Shown: piece by piece, positions 8,727-17,073 of the stretch
Layout: every line of letters begins with the position of its first letter
Position numbering within the stretch: the first letter of the stretch is position 1
Notes under the pieces: model-generated
What the model saw: only the letters and a program-made list of their open reading frames with translations
The model's database searches: none
What the model was told of the DNA's origin: nothing
Made by a program: the position numbers and the translations under genes
Source: an uncultured Clostridia bacterium
Lineage (GTDB): Bacteria > Bacillota > Clostridia > Christensenellales > Pumilibacteraceae
Reading direction: 5' to 3'
NCBI GenBank assembly: GCA_947581755.1
Contig: CANPVN010000004.1
Location: forward strand, 1 to 64,000
DNA: 64,000 bases

Positions 8727-9524
8727 TTATTTGACGCAGATTTTGCGGGCAAAGAGGGAGACGCACAAGAGGCTCATGGCGCCTTTGGGGGCTATGCCCT
8801 TTTCGAGGAAATATTTGTCGAGTTCGGTGGGAGAGATTTTGCCGTCGAGACAACTTTGGGCTTTTTCGACGGCGTCGTCGTGGGCTTCTTTGCCGAGTTT
8901 TGCGACGATGCCGCTGTCCACCGTTGAGACGAGGAGTTTAAGGAACATTGTTGTGGGGTCGTCGTCGGTAAGTCCGAGTTCTATCGGATATTTATATCCT
9001 TTGTCGGCTTCTCCGCGCGCCGTTGTATGTTGGATCATTTTGAATGTTTTTTCTCCGTCGGTGAGGTCGCCCGTTTTGTCATATATATAATAGAACTGTT
9101 TGAAGGCGAATCCCTTCGCGACGTCGGCGATGACGGTTATGAAGTATTCGGGGATTATATCGTGTCCGAGCGCGTCGAGTTTACCCACCGCGAACAGGCA
9201 TTGAGCAAGAGCGAAAAGCGCGCCCTTAAAAGTGTTTTGGTTGGTGTCGGCAAGCATAGTGGCTTCGATAAAGCGTTCTTTTATGCGCAACGCTTCGAGA
9301 CCCACCGATGCTTCTACGCAAGAATATTCTCTGCCGAGGTCATAAAATTCTCGGAGTTTGCCCGTAAGGAATTGCGTACTTTTAAGGTAAGTTTCATAAG
9401 GAATGCCGTCTGCGCCCGTTCGTTGTTTGTCTGTGAGTCCGGGCTTAAAAGCGTCCAACGCTTGAGTCAAAGCGTCCACCGCGAGAGCGTCTGCGGTTTC
9501 GGGTAAAATTTTTTGATAGAACAT
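8727..9524 (-). CDS. Divergent triphosphoribosyl-dephospho-CoA synthase (CitG/MdcB) family protein
   Basis: A 265-residue protein. The start is ATG at 9524 because GGAGG precedes it by the right distance on the minus strand; longer upstream frames lack a ribosome binding site. The CitG-type plan is recognisable: an early KPGLTDK, a glycine at GLEALRIKERFIEATMLADT, then NTFKGALFALAQ, which aligns with the family's NTHKGAIF motif, and later ARGEADKGYKYP. CitG makes the triphosphoribosyl-dephospho-CoA precursor of the citrate- or malonate-lyase prosthetic group from ATP and dephospho-CoA. No lyase genes are nearby, and the conserved histidine of NTHKG is phenylalanine here, so a different substrate or role is possible. 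Monocistronic, divergent from asnS. Confidence 0.62.
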   Translation of the reverse strand: MFYQKILPETADALAVDALTQALDAFKPGLTDKQRTGADGIPYETYLKSTQFLTGKLREFYDLGREYSCVEASVGLEALRIKERFIEATMLADTNQNTFKGALFALAQCLFAVGKLDALGHDIIPEYFITVIADVAKGFAFKQFYYIYDKTGDLTDGEKTFKMIQHTTARGEADKGYKYPIELGLTDDDPTTMFLKLLVSTVDSGIVAKLGKEAHDDAVEKAQSCLDGKISPTELDKYFLEKGIAPKGAMSLLCVSLFARKICVK

Positions 9525-9602
9525 AAATTCCTCCGTAACATCGATTTGCCTATAAATTATAGCAGATATTTTGCGGGATTTCAAGTTAATTTGCATAAAG
9601 AC

Positions 9603-9631
9603 TTGATTTTTGGATAAAAGTGGTTTATAAT
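9603..9631 (+). promoter_or_regulatory. Promoter of asnS
   Basis: TTGATT (9603-9608), 17-base spacer and TATAAT (9626-9631), 28 bases before the asnS start codon. Confidence 0.7.
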
Positions 9632-9659
9632 AAACTAAACTCAATCAGGAAAATAAATT

Positions 9660-11042
9660 ATGAAAAGAACTTTGATTTCTCAACTTTATGACAAAACTCC
9701 CGAGAACGGAGCGTCGGTTACCGTTTGCGGTTGGATAAGAACTATCCGCAACAACAAGTTTATCGAACTGTCCGACGGCTCTTGCTTTTTGCGTTTGCAA
9801 GTTGTCGCCGAACCCGACAAACTCACCAACTATGAAGAGATAATAAAACAAAACGTCGGCGCGGCGCTTGTCGTTTCGGGAGAAATAGTTCTTACTCCCG
9901 AAAATGCTCAGCCCTTCGAACTTTTGGCGAGCAAGATAGATGTCGAAGGAACCTCGACGCCCGACTTTCCCATACAAAAGAAACGCTCGAGTTTCGAATT
10001 TTTGCGTGAACAGGCTTATCTTCGTCCCCGAACCAACACTTTCAATGCCGTGTTCAGGGTAAGAAGCGTACTTGCTCAAGGCATACACGACTACTTTGCG
10101 AAAAGAGGATTCATATATGTTCATACGCCCATAATCACCGCGAGTGATTGCGAAGGCGCGGGAGAAATGTTCCGAGTAACGACTCTTAATATGGACAATC
10201 CTCCGAGGACAAAGGACGGCAAAGTGGATTATTCCAAAGACTTTTTCGGGAAGGCGGCAAATCTTACGGTGTCGGGGCAACTCAACGGCGAGACTTTCGC
10301 ATTGGCTTTCGGCAATATCTATACTTTCGGACCCACTTTCCGCGCCGAGAACTCCAATACCACACGCCACGCTGCCGAGTTTTGGATGATAGAACCCGAG
10401 ATCGCTTTTGCGGACCTCGAGGACGATATGGCTCTTGCTCAAGACCTTTTGAAGTATGTCATCTCTTATACAATGGAGCGTTGCAAGCCCGACCTCGAAT
10501 TTTTGAATAAGTTCGTGGATAACGGACTTTTGGAGAGGCTCAACAAAGTTCTCGATGTAGACTTCGTGCGAGTTCCTTATACCAAGGCGATAGAACTTCT
10601 CGAAAAGTCCGACAAAAAATTCGAGTTCAAAGTATATTGGGGTTGCGATCTTCAGTCCGAACATGAAAGGTATCTAACCGAAGAGGTTTTCAAATGCCCG
10701 ATATTCTTAACCGATTATCCCAAGGAGATAAAAGCGTTCTATATGCGTCTCAATGACGACGGAAAGACCGTAGCGGCGATGGATCTTCTTGTCCCCGGAA
10801 TAGGCGAACTCATCGGCGGCAGCCAAAGAGAGGAGCGTCTCGATATTCTCGATAAGCGAATGGAAGAGATGGGACTCAAAAAAGAGGACTATTGGTGGTA
10901 CAGAAATCTTCGAGTCTACGGCGGTACGCGTCACGCAGGTTTCGGCATCGGTTTCGAGCGTCTTGTAATGTATGTAACGGGCGTTTCCAATATAAGAGAC
11001 GTTCTGCCTTATCCCCGAACAGTCAAGAACGCGGAATTTTAA
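9660..11042 (+). CDS. asnS: Asparagine--tRNA ligase
   Basis: A 460-residue class IIb aminoacyl-tRNA synthetase that charges tRNA-Asn in the cytoplasm. The N-terminal 100 residues are an OB-fold anticodon-binding domain ([20 protein letters not shown]). In the catalytic core, motif 2 includes [15 protein letters not shown] and motif 3 is [15 protein letters not shown], followed by the usual C-terminal [23 protein letters not shown] distinguishes AsnRS from the related AspRS. The ATG at 9660 follows AGGA and a good promoter. Length and motifs are normal; nothing is missing. Confidence 0.97.
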   Translation: MKRTLISQLYDKTPENGASVTVCGWIRTIRNNKFIELSDGSCFLRLQVVAEPDKLTNYEEIIKQNVGAALVVSGEIVLTPENAQPFELLASKIDVEGTSTPDFPIQKKRSSFEFLREQAYLRPRTNTFNAVFRVRSVLAQGIHDYFAKRGFIYVHTPIITASDCEGAGEMFRVTTLNMDNPPRTKDGKVDYSKDFFGKAANLTVSGQLNGETFALAFGNIYTFGPTFRAENSNTTRHAAEFWMIEPEIAFADLEDDMALAQDLLKYVISYTMERCKPDLEFLNKFVDNGLLERLNKVLDVDFVRVPYTKAIELLEKSDKKFEFKVYWGCDLQSEHERYLTEEVFKCPIFLTDYPKEIKAFYMRLNDDGKTVAAMDLLVPGIGELIGGSQREERLDILDKRMEEMGLKKEDYWWYRNLRVYGGTRHAGFGIGFERLVMYVTGVSNIRDVLPYPRTVKNAEF

Positions 11043-11102
11043 TCTCATACAGCCTATATTATGTGCGTTGTATGAAGTGAAATAAATAGTAATCAAAAAT
11101 CC

Positions 11103-11131
11103 TTGTCAAAAGACAAAATAAGTGATATAAT
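11103..11131 (+). promoter_or_regulatory. Promoter of the CNNM/CorC gene
   Basis: TTGTCA (11103-11108), 17-base spacer and TATAAT (11126-11131), followed by a leader of about 68 bases. Confidence 0.7.
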
Positions 11132-11205
11132 ATACAACAATACTCCGAATTTAGTGTAAAATTCGAATTTAAGCACAAAAAAGGAAGGTTAGACAATTTA
11201 ATTTT

Positions 11206-12543
11206 ATGGACCCAAGTCGGTATTTATTTAATGCTCCCGGTGGATCGAACATAACGATATACATTATCGTTATTATTATTCTTGTAATTTTATCCGCGTT
11301 CTTTTCGGGCACGGAAACGGCATATACTTCGGCGAACAAGATAAAGCTGAAGAGTATGGAAGCGGCAGGCAAAAAGCGTGCCGGCAAAGTCCTTAAACAG
11401 ATCGACAACTACGAACGGTTGTTATCGACGTTGCTCATAGGCAACAACGTCGTCAATATTACTATGTCGTCATTGTCCGTCTTGCTTTTTGTTGAGCTTC
11501 TTAACGGCAAATACGACTTGGCGACCACACTATCCACTATAGTCATCACGGTAATCGTGCTTATTTTCGGCGAGATAACTCCCAAGTGTATAGCAAAGGA
11601 ATTGCCCGAGAAGGTGGCTATGGCGGTATCTCCGATAGTAACGGGCTTGTCGATTATTTTATATCCTATCAATATGATATTTGCGGGTTGGAAGTGGTTA
11701 CTCAAAAAGATTTTCCGACTCGAGAACAATTCGTCCATCACCGAGGACGAACTTATAACCATGGTGGAAGAAGCCGAAAACGAGGGCGGACTTGACGAGC
11801 ACGAGTCCAAACTTATTCGCTCGGCGATCGAGTTCGAGGATCTCGACGTAGGCGACATAATGGTTCCGAGGATAAAGGTTATCTCGACCGAAGACGACGC
11901 CACTATGGAAGAGATTTACTTGAAATTCCGCGAGAACGGATTTTCGAGAATGCCTGTTTATCATGACACGATAGATTCAATTATCGGAATTATTCACGAA
12001 AAAGACTTTTTCGCGCTCTATCACGACAATCGTAACGATATAAGAAGCATAGTCCAGAACAGCGTGTGTCTTTCGATAAATATGAAGATAAGCGCGGCTC
12101 TGCGACAGATGCAACGCGATAAAGTACACATGGCGGTAGTCGTCGATGAGTTCGGCGGCACAGCGGGTATAATCACAATGGAGGACATACTCGAAGAACT
12201 TGTCGGAGAGATTTGGGACGAGCACGACGAGGTGGAGGAGTTGTTGATAAAGAACTCCGACGACGAGTTCACTATAAAGGGCGAATGTGCGTTGTTGGAC
12301 GCTTTCGACGCCATGGACGCCGATCCCAAGGAAGAATTCGAGTCCACAACGGTGGGCGGTTGGATAACCGAGATATTGAAGCGCATTCCCGAGAAGGACG
12401 AAGTTTTCGAATATAAATGCTTTACCATAAAAGTCACCGAGGCGAGCAACAAAACTGTCGAAGAAGTCAGAATTTCCGTTAACAGAGATTATGACGAAGA
12501 TGAAGAAGAGAGCGGTGAAATTAAAGAAAAATCCGAAGAATGA
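11206..12543 (+). CDS. CNNM/CorC (HlyC family) membrane protein with CBS domains
   Basis: A 445-residue protein in three parts. Residues about 17-190 are the DUF21/CNNM transmembrane domain, with the SAFFSGTETAYTSAN motif in the first helix and EITPKCIAKE later. Residues about 210-335 are a CBS pair beginning DIMVPRIKV and including the characteristic VVVDEFGGTAGIITMEDILE. The C-terminal 80 residues are the CorC_HlyC domain, ending in a very acidic tail. Family members act in Mg2+ (or Co2+) homeostasis and efflux; the old name hemolysin is misleading. ATG 11206 is used; AAGGAAGG lies at 11181-11188, a rather long 17 bases upstream. Single gene with its own promoter. Confidence 0.9.
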   Translation: MDPSRYLFNAPGGSNITIYIIVIIILVILSAFFSGTETAYTSANKIKLKSMEAAGKKRAGKVLKQIDNYERLLSTLLIGNNVVNITMSSLSVLLFVELLNGKYDLATTLSTIVITVIVLIFGEITPKCIAKELPEKVAMAVSPIVTGLSIILYPINMIFAGWKWLLKKIFRLENNSSITEDELITMVEEAENEGGLDEHESKLIRSAIEFEDLDVGDIMVPRIKVISTEDDATMEEIYLKFRENGFSRMPVYHDTIDSIIGIIHEKDFFALYHDNRNDIRSIVQNSVCLSINMKISAALRQMQRDKVHMAVVVDEFGGTAGIITMEDILEELVGEIWDEHDEVEELLIKNSDDEFTIKGECALLDAFDAMDADPKEEFESTTVGGWITEILKRIPEKDEVFEYKCFTIKVTEASNKTVEEVRISVNRDYDEDEEESGEIKEKSEE

Positions 12544-12553
12544 TTTAATATAA

Positions 12554-12582
12554 TTGACAAGTCGGGAAAAAAGGGCTATAAT
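12554..12582 (+). promoter_or_regulatory. Consensus promoter of dnaN
   Basis: TTGACA (12554-12559), 17-base spacer and TATAAT (12577-12582), a perfect match, located 48 bases before the dnaN start codon. Confidence 0.8.
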
Positions 12583-12630
12583 AATAAGGCTTGTGAAGTT
12601 TGATACGCATAGATTAAGGAGAGAAGGATT

Positions 12631-13734
12631 ATGAAACTGATATGTAACGGAAGCGATTTATCCGAAGCCGTCGGAAGAGTGTTCAAAGCCGTCAGTGTAC
12701 GAACGACAAATCCCGTACTCGAGGGTATCAAACTTAAAGCCGAGAAAGGCACATTGACTCTTACTGCGACGGACTATGAACTTGCGATAGAGAACACGAT
12801 AGTTGCCGACGTGAAGAAAGAGGGCGAAGCCGTCGTTCCCGGCAGGTTTTTTGCGGAGTTCGTCAAGAAACTCAATCGCGAACAGATCGAACTCTCTTTG
12901 GACGAGTCTTACAGATTGCGCATAAGATATATGGACAGCGAGGGAACATTGCAGTGTATGCCAGCTACCGAATATCCTCCCATATACGAGATGAACGACT
13001 CTCAATATTTTGAGATACGCCAAAAGGAATTTAAGGATCTCATCAACAAAATATCTTTTTCGGTATCGTTGGATGACTCCCGCCCCATATTGAAGGGCGT
13101 ATTGCTCGAGATCAACGAGGTATCCGTTACGGGAGTGGCTCTTGACGGGTATCGTATGGCGAAATGCGTCAAGCAGATAGAAAAGACATCTTCGATAATG
13201 AGCGCGATAGTTCCCGCTCGATGCCTCAATGAAATAGCGCGACTGCTTCCCGACAGCGATGATACGATAAGAATCGATATTCAAAAGAACTATATGCTTG
13301 TCGATCTCGATCATACTCGAATAACGACAAGATTGCTCGACGGCGATTTTGTCAATTATAAGAATATTATCCCCAAGGAATGCGAAACGGTCGTCACTAT
13401 TCCTCGAGAGCAGTTCGACGACGGTCTCGAAAGAGCAATGTTGCTTGCGCGTTCCGACAGAAACAATTTGGTTTGCTTCGAGATTTCCGAAAATATAATG
13501 CAGCTTAGTTCAAACAGCGAAATAGGTAATATTGTCGAGAAAATAGCGGTAAAACTTACGGGAAACGATATAACCATTGCCTTCAACGCAAGATATTTCT
13601 CGGAATTGTTGAGATATATCACATGCGACAATATATTGATAAAGTTTATAAATTCTTCGAGCCCGTGCGTGGTCGTTCCCAGCGGCTCTACCGAGGACTT
13701 TATGTACTTGATCTTGCCTGTAAAAATGATATAG
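12631..13734 (+). CDS. dnaN: DNA polymerase III sliding clamp (beta subunit)
   Basis: A 367-residue protein of normal beta-clamp length, made of three similar domains of about 120 residues, with no insertion. Recognisable family positions are the N-terminal strand MKLICNGSDL, TNPVLEGIKLKA, RPILKGVLLEI.. followed by ATDGYR-like ALDGYRMA, and the C-terminal YLILPVKMI that forms part of the partner-binding cleft. The clamp encircles DNA and tethers the replicative polymerase and repair enzymes. AAGGAGAGAAGG precedes the ATG. Unlike the usual arrangement, neither dnaA, recF nor gyrB is next to it: the neighbours are a CorC protein and tRNA-Thr, and it has its own consensus promoter. Whether this is the only clamp gene of the organism cannot be known from the window. 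Confidence 0.95.
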   Translation: MKLICNGSDLSEAVGRVFKAVSVRTTNPVLEGIKLKAEKGTLTLTATDYELAIENTIVADVKKEGEAVVPGRFFAEFVKKLNREQIELSLDESYRLRIRYMDSEGTLQCMPATEYPPIYEMNDSQYFEIRQKEFKDLINKISFSVSLDDSRPILKGVLLEINEVSVTGVALDGYRMAKCVKQIEKTSSIMSAIVPARCLNEIARLLPDSDDTIRIDIQKNYMLVDLDHTRITTRLLDGDFVNYKNIIPKECETVVTIPREQFDDGLERAMLLARSDRNNLVCFEISENIMQLSSNSEIGNIVEKIAVKLTGNDITIAFNARYFSELLRYITCDNILIKFINSSSPCVVVPSGSTEDFMYLILPVKMI

Positions 13735-13775
13735 AAAAAGGATGCTCTCTTACGAGAGTGAGGGAGCAAAAATAT

Positions 13776-13851
13776 GCTATTGTGGCTCAGCAGGTAGAGC
13801 AGCGCACTCGTAATGCGCAGGTCGGCGGTTCGAATCCGCCCAATAGCTCCA
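13776..13851 (+). tRNA. tRNA-Thr (anticodon CGT)
   Basis: A complete cloverleaf: acceptor GCTATTG (13776-13782) pairs perfectly with CAATAGC (13841-13847); D stem GCTC/GAGC; anticodon stem GCGCA/TGCGC around loop CTCGTAA with anticodon CGT at 13809-13811; T arm GGCGG-TTCGAAT-CCGCC. The discriminator base is T and CCA is encoded at 13849-13851. It reads ACG threonine codons and lies 41 bases after dnaN. Confidence 0.96.
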
Positions 13852-13882
13852 TCATTAGTAGCCGAAAAGGCTGCAACACAAT

Positions 13883-13917
13883 ATATACCCTCTAAATGAA
13901 GAATTTAGAGGGTATAT
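13883..13917 (+). terminator. 15-bp perfect inverted repeat after tRNA-Thr
   Basis: Bases 13883-13897 pair perfectly with 13903-13917 around a 5-base loop, 32 bases past the tRNA. No T run follows on the plus strand, so it may be a terminator without a U tract, or an end of an integrated element. Confidence 0.5.
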
Positions 13918-13926
13918 TACTATATA

Positions 13927-14547
13927 TTGTGGTTCCTCGTAAGCTATGCTATTGACGATTATTATGAAGAGGAGAATAGAGCAACAACAATAGATACTAT
14001 ATATTTATTTATAGACAAATTTTCAAATACGGTGTTGGATAGTTTATGTGATAATTTACATAAACCTATTATGCAAACAGTAAATCATTCATTTGGCGAA
14101 CATGGGGATCCGCTTAAAGATAGATTTGAAGAATTTGATTCGCAATTGCGAGGAAAAATTAATTTCAGAGATTATTTACTGTCCATTATCGATGAAAAAG
14201 GATATAAAAAATATTCCGAAGTATATAAAGCGTCCGGGGTATCGAGGTATACTTTCAGCAAACTACTCAGTTTCGATAAAGATCATAAGCCGTCTAAAGA
14301 TACGGTGACGGCTTTTACGATAGGACTCAGGCTTAATTTGGATGATGCGCAAAAATTATATCATATAGCGGGATATCATTTGGGGACTACCGAACTTGTA
14401 GATAGAGTGGTTAGGTTTTTTATTTCCGAAAGTCTTTATGATATTGATGAAGTGAACTATTGTTTGGATTATTATGGACATTCTGTTTTAGGCGAGAAAC
14501 TTCGCGAATCGATAAAATTCGAGATGGATGAAAAGGAAAGTCTGTGA
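13927..14547 (+). CDS. HTH-type protein resembling the C-terminal domain of macro-domain fusions; start uncertain, possibly truncated
   Basis: About 206 codons if read from a TTG at 13927; the frame has a stop at 13906-13908 and there is no ribosome binding site near the TTG. The first in-frame ATG is at 14071. Residues about 78-195 show a helix-turn-helix-like pattern (YSEVYKASGVSRYTFSKLLS, then PSKDTVTAFTIGLRLNLDDA, AGYHL) of the kind seen at the C-terminus of Firmicutes macro-domain (ADP-ribose-binding) proteins. No macro domain precedes it. The first 45 residues look like an unrelated or decayed remnant (SYAIDDYYEEENRA). It lies directly behind a tRNA gene, a common integration point, so this may be a remnant left after a rearrangement. 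Expression and function are unknown. Confidence 0.5.
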   Translation: MWFLVSYAIDDYYEEENRATTIDTIYLFIDKFSNTVLDSLCDNLHKPIMQTVNHSFGEHGDPLKDRFEEFDSQLRGKINFRDYLLSIIDEKGYKKYSEVYKASGVSRYTFSKLLSFDKDHKPSKDTVTAFTIGLRLNLDDAQKLYHIAGYHLGTTELVDRVVRFFISESLYDIDEVNYCLDYYGHSVLGEKLRESIKFEMDEKESL

Positions 14548-14553
14548 TTTAAA

Positions 14554-14602
14554 AAAGCAAGTTGTTTGGCGATCTGAAATGCCAAGCTGCTTTGAATTTT
14601 TA
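14554..14602 (+). terminator. Terminator of the HTH gene
   Basis: AAAGCA...TTGGC (14554-14570) pairs imperfectly with GCCAAGCTGCTTT (14581-14593), followed by GAATTTTTAT. Confidence 0.5.
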
Positions 14603-14630
14603 TATAATTGTATATGTGTTCATTAAAGCC

Positions 14631-14670
14631 AAAATACAGCGGAGAAGTTGATCTTCTCCGCTGTATTTTT
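14631..14670. terminator. Bidirectional intrinsic terminator
   Basis: A perfect 17-bp stem, 14631-14647 with 14653-14669, and a 5-base loop, flanked by A's and T's. It separates the plus-strand HTH gene from the converging hutD gene. Confidence 0.9.
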
Positions 14671-14732
14671 ATCTTGTCGGAATGAGAATAAAATTTCCAT
14701 CGTCGTTTGCGGCACGGGGCAGTCATTGCGGG

Positions 14733-15278
14733 TTATATAAATATTCCGCAAAGGATGGCTTCGGGGCTTTCGAGGGTGGATCGTTCGCCGCTTTCCGTGC
14801 GTATTTCGACGAGGTCGCCCGAATTTATATCAATGGATTTGCCGTTTACTTTCAGTTCTGCGCCGTTAAGCGGATATACGCAGTAAAGTCCGTTGTCGAG
14901 AGTTTGGGCTCCGCGCAATATTTTCATATATCCGTCAACGCCTTTCAGCATAAGGTTAAAGTCGGTTGCCGTTCCCGAGCAGTGAGTGGCGACGCCGCCG
15001 TCGAAACGGTAAGGTTCGTCCAGCGGCATCATAGCAATCGTCTGTCCGTTGGGATGAGTCAGAACGAACTTTCCGCTCAAGGGAGTTATGTATCGGATGA
15101 CGTCGGGGAGCTCGGTAAAGTCGCTTTCTTTCAAGCTAACCGTTGCCGAACTGATTCTTGCTTTGAAATTGCGGGTTCCGTAGTTACCGTCCTGCGGAAA
15201 TATCCACAACTCGGTGGTGACGCCTCCCACCCAAACAGAGGAAGGGCGGCAAGTTCGGGAATGAATTTTGAGTTGCAT
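14733..15278 (-). CDS. hutD: HutD/Ves family protein
   Basis: A 181-residue cupin-fold protein. Family features are VGGVTTELWIFP near the start, the RISSATV strand, DVIRYITPLSG, and TDFNLMLKG near residue 108. AAGGAG stands before the ATG on the minus strand. HutD proteins accompany histidine-utilisation genes in many bacteria; they are thought to sense or buffer an intermediate such as formiminoglutamate, but no reaction is established. Here it is divergent from hutH, so the 255-base region between them could carry shared control sites. Assignment to HutD rather than the related Ves protein rests mainly on context. Confidence 0.85.
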   Translation of the reverse strand: MQLKIHSRTCRPSSVWVGGVTTELWIFPQDGNYGTRNFKARISSATVSLKESDFTELPDVIRYITPLSGKFVLTHPNGQTIAMMPLDEPYRFDGGVATHCSGTATDFNLMLKGVDGYMKILRGAQTLDNGLYCVYPLNGAELKVNGKSIDINSGDLVEIRTESGERSTLESPEAILCGIFI

Positions 15279-15414
15279 AATAATTTCTCCTTCACAGAAA
15301 TTATATTATACTTCTTTCGAGTAAAAAAATCAATATATTCCATCGAACCGTTGGGAATAAAAAATAGAAATATAAAATACGAGCGGAATAAAGAGGGCTG
15401 TTATCGTTGAAATA

Positions 15415-15443
15415 TTGACATCGCCGATATAAGATGATATAAT
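15415..15443 (+). promoter_or_regulatory. Consensus promoter of the hut operon
   Basis: TTGACA (15415-15420), 17-base spacer and TATAAT (15438-15443), perfect consensus, with a leader of about 85 bases before hutH. A perfect promoter for a catabolic operon suggests control by a repressor or other negative signal, though no operator was identified with confidence. Confidence 0.8.
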
Positions 15444-15533
15444 AATATATAAATAAGTATTTATACGGAATATATTCGAAGAGAGTAAAGGTATACGATT
15501 TTCGGGTATATTATTTTGGAGGAAAAAAAGATA

Positions 15534-17060
15534 ATGGAAGTGGTATTGAACGGCAGGGACTTGACCGTCGAGCAAGTCGTGGCGGTTGCGAGAGAGGGCG
15601 CGAAAGTTGTTCTTTCCGAAGAAGCGAAAAAAGCCGTGATCAAGGCGAGGGCGTATGTTGACAAAAAACTTTCCGAAAAAGCCGTTATTTACGGGCTTAC
15701 TACGGGTTTCGGTAAATTTTCGGATATTTTTATCTCGGAAGAGGATACGAAGCCTTTGCAAAAGAATCTCATCAAAAGTCATTCGTGCGGCATGGGGGAG
15801 CCTCTTCCCGTTGATGTCGTGAGGGCGGCAATGTTGTTGCGTTGCAATGCGTTGAGTCGCGGTAACAGCGGCATAAGGCTCGAGACTCTCGGGACTTTGG
15901 TAGCCATGATAAACGCGGGCGTGCATCCTCGCATTCCCGAAAAAGGCAGTTTGGGTGCGAGCGGAGATCTCGCGCCTCTTTCGCACATGGTACTCGTTAT
16001 GATGGGAGAGGGACACGCCGAATATAAAGGCGAAGTACTTACGGGGAAGCAAGCTATGGAAAAAGCGGGGATCCCGACCGTAGAACTTGCCGCAAAAGAG
16101 GGACTTGCGCTTATCAACGGAACGCAGATCATGACGGCGATAGGATGCCTTGCGGTTTACGACGCGAGGAACCTTGCCAAGACCGCGGATATTATAGGAG
16201 CGATGACTTGCGAGGCGCAACTCGGAATAAAAAAAGCGTTCGATCCCAAAATTCATGATTTGCGCGGACATAAAGGGCAGAAGGACGTTGCCGCCAATCT
16301 TCTGAAAATTCTCAAAGACAGCAATCTCGCGTTCGATACGAATCCCAATAAAGTACAGGACGCCTATACCATTCGTTGTATGCCTCAGATCCACGGCGCG
16401 AGTCGCGACGCAATAGATTATGTTTGGGATGCGGTGTCGAGAGAGATCAACGCGGTTACCGACAATCCCATTATTTTCCCCGATGACGACGAAGTGATCT
16501 CGGGCGGAAATTTCCACGGACAGCCTATGGCGTTGGCTTTTGATTTTTTGGGAATTGCCGTTGCCGAACTCGCCGACGTCTCGGAGAGGCGAATAGAGCG
16601 TATGGTAAATCCGCAGTTATCCAACGGATTACCCGCCTTTCTGACCAAGCACAGCGGAGTTGACTCGGGATTTATGATAGCCCAATATTCCGCGGCGTCC
16701 ATGGTTTCGGAAAATAAAATTTACGCGCATCCCGCAAGCGTTGATTCGATACCGTCCTCGGCGAACCAAGAGGATCACGTCAGTATGGGAACGACGGCGG
16801 CGAGAACGGCGCGTATGATTTTGGACAACAGCAGAAAGGTACTCGGAATAGAGTTGTTTACGGCGTATCAATCGTTGTTTCTCAGGGGCAAAGAGAAGTT
16901 GTCCTCGACGACGAGAGCGGTATACGACCACATTGCGGAAAGCGTGGCGCCCGTAGACGAAGATATAATTATGCATTATGAAATGGTAAAATTCGAAGAA
17001 ATGATCAAAGCGAACGAGATCGTAGATACGGCGGAAAAAGTTTGCGGAAAATTATTATAA
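15534..17060 (+). CDS. hutH: Histidine ammonia-lyase
   Basis: A 508-residue enzyme that converts L-histidine to trans-urocanate and ammonia, the first step of histidine fermentation. The A142-S143-G144 triad in GSLGASGDLAPL forms the MIO electrophilic cofactor autocatalytically; its numbering equals that of the Pseudomonas enzyme. YGLTTGFGKFSD (the catalytic tyrosine loop) and QDAYTIRCMPQIHG are other family signatures, and FHGQPMALAFD is present. ATG 15534 is chosen over an in-frame TTG at 15516 because GGAGG (15518-15522) lies 11 bases before the ATG and overlaps the TTG. First gene of the operon, 13 bases before hutU. Confidence 0.97.
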   Translation: MEVVLNGRDLTVEQVVAVAREGAKVVLSEEAKKAVIKARAYVDKKLSEKAVIYGLTTGFGKFSDIFISEEDTKPLQKNLIKSHSCGMGEPLPVDVVRAAMLLRCNALSRGNSGIRLETLGTLVAMINAGVHPRIPEKGSLGASGDLAPLSHMVLVMMGEGHAEYKGEVLTGKQAMEKAGIPTVELAAKEGLALINGTQIMTAIGCLAVYDARNLAKTADIIGAMTCEAQLGIKKAFDPKIHDLRGHKGQKDVAANLLKILKDSNLAFDTNPNKVQDAYTIRCMPQIHGASRDAIDYVWDAVSREINAVTDNPIIFPDDDEVISGGNFHGQPMALAFDFLGIAVAELADVSERRIERMVNPQLSNGLPAFLTKHSGVDSGFMIAQYSAASMVSENKIYAHPASVDSIPSSANQEDHVSMGTTAARTARMILDNSRKVLGIELFTAYQSLFLRGKEKLSSTTRAVYDHIAESVAPVDEDIIMHYEMVKFEEMIKANEIVDTAEKVCGKLL

Positions 17061-17073
17061 GGAGAAGTCATTT

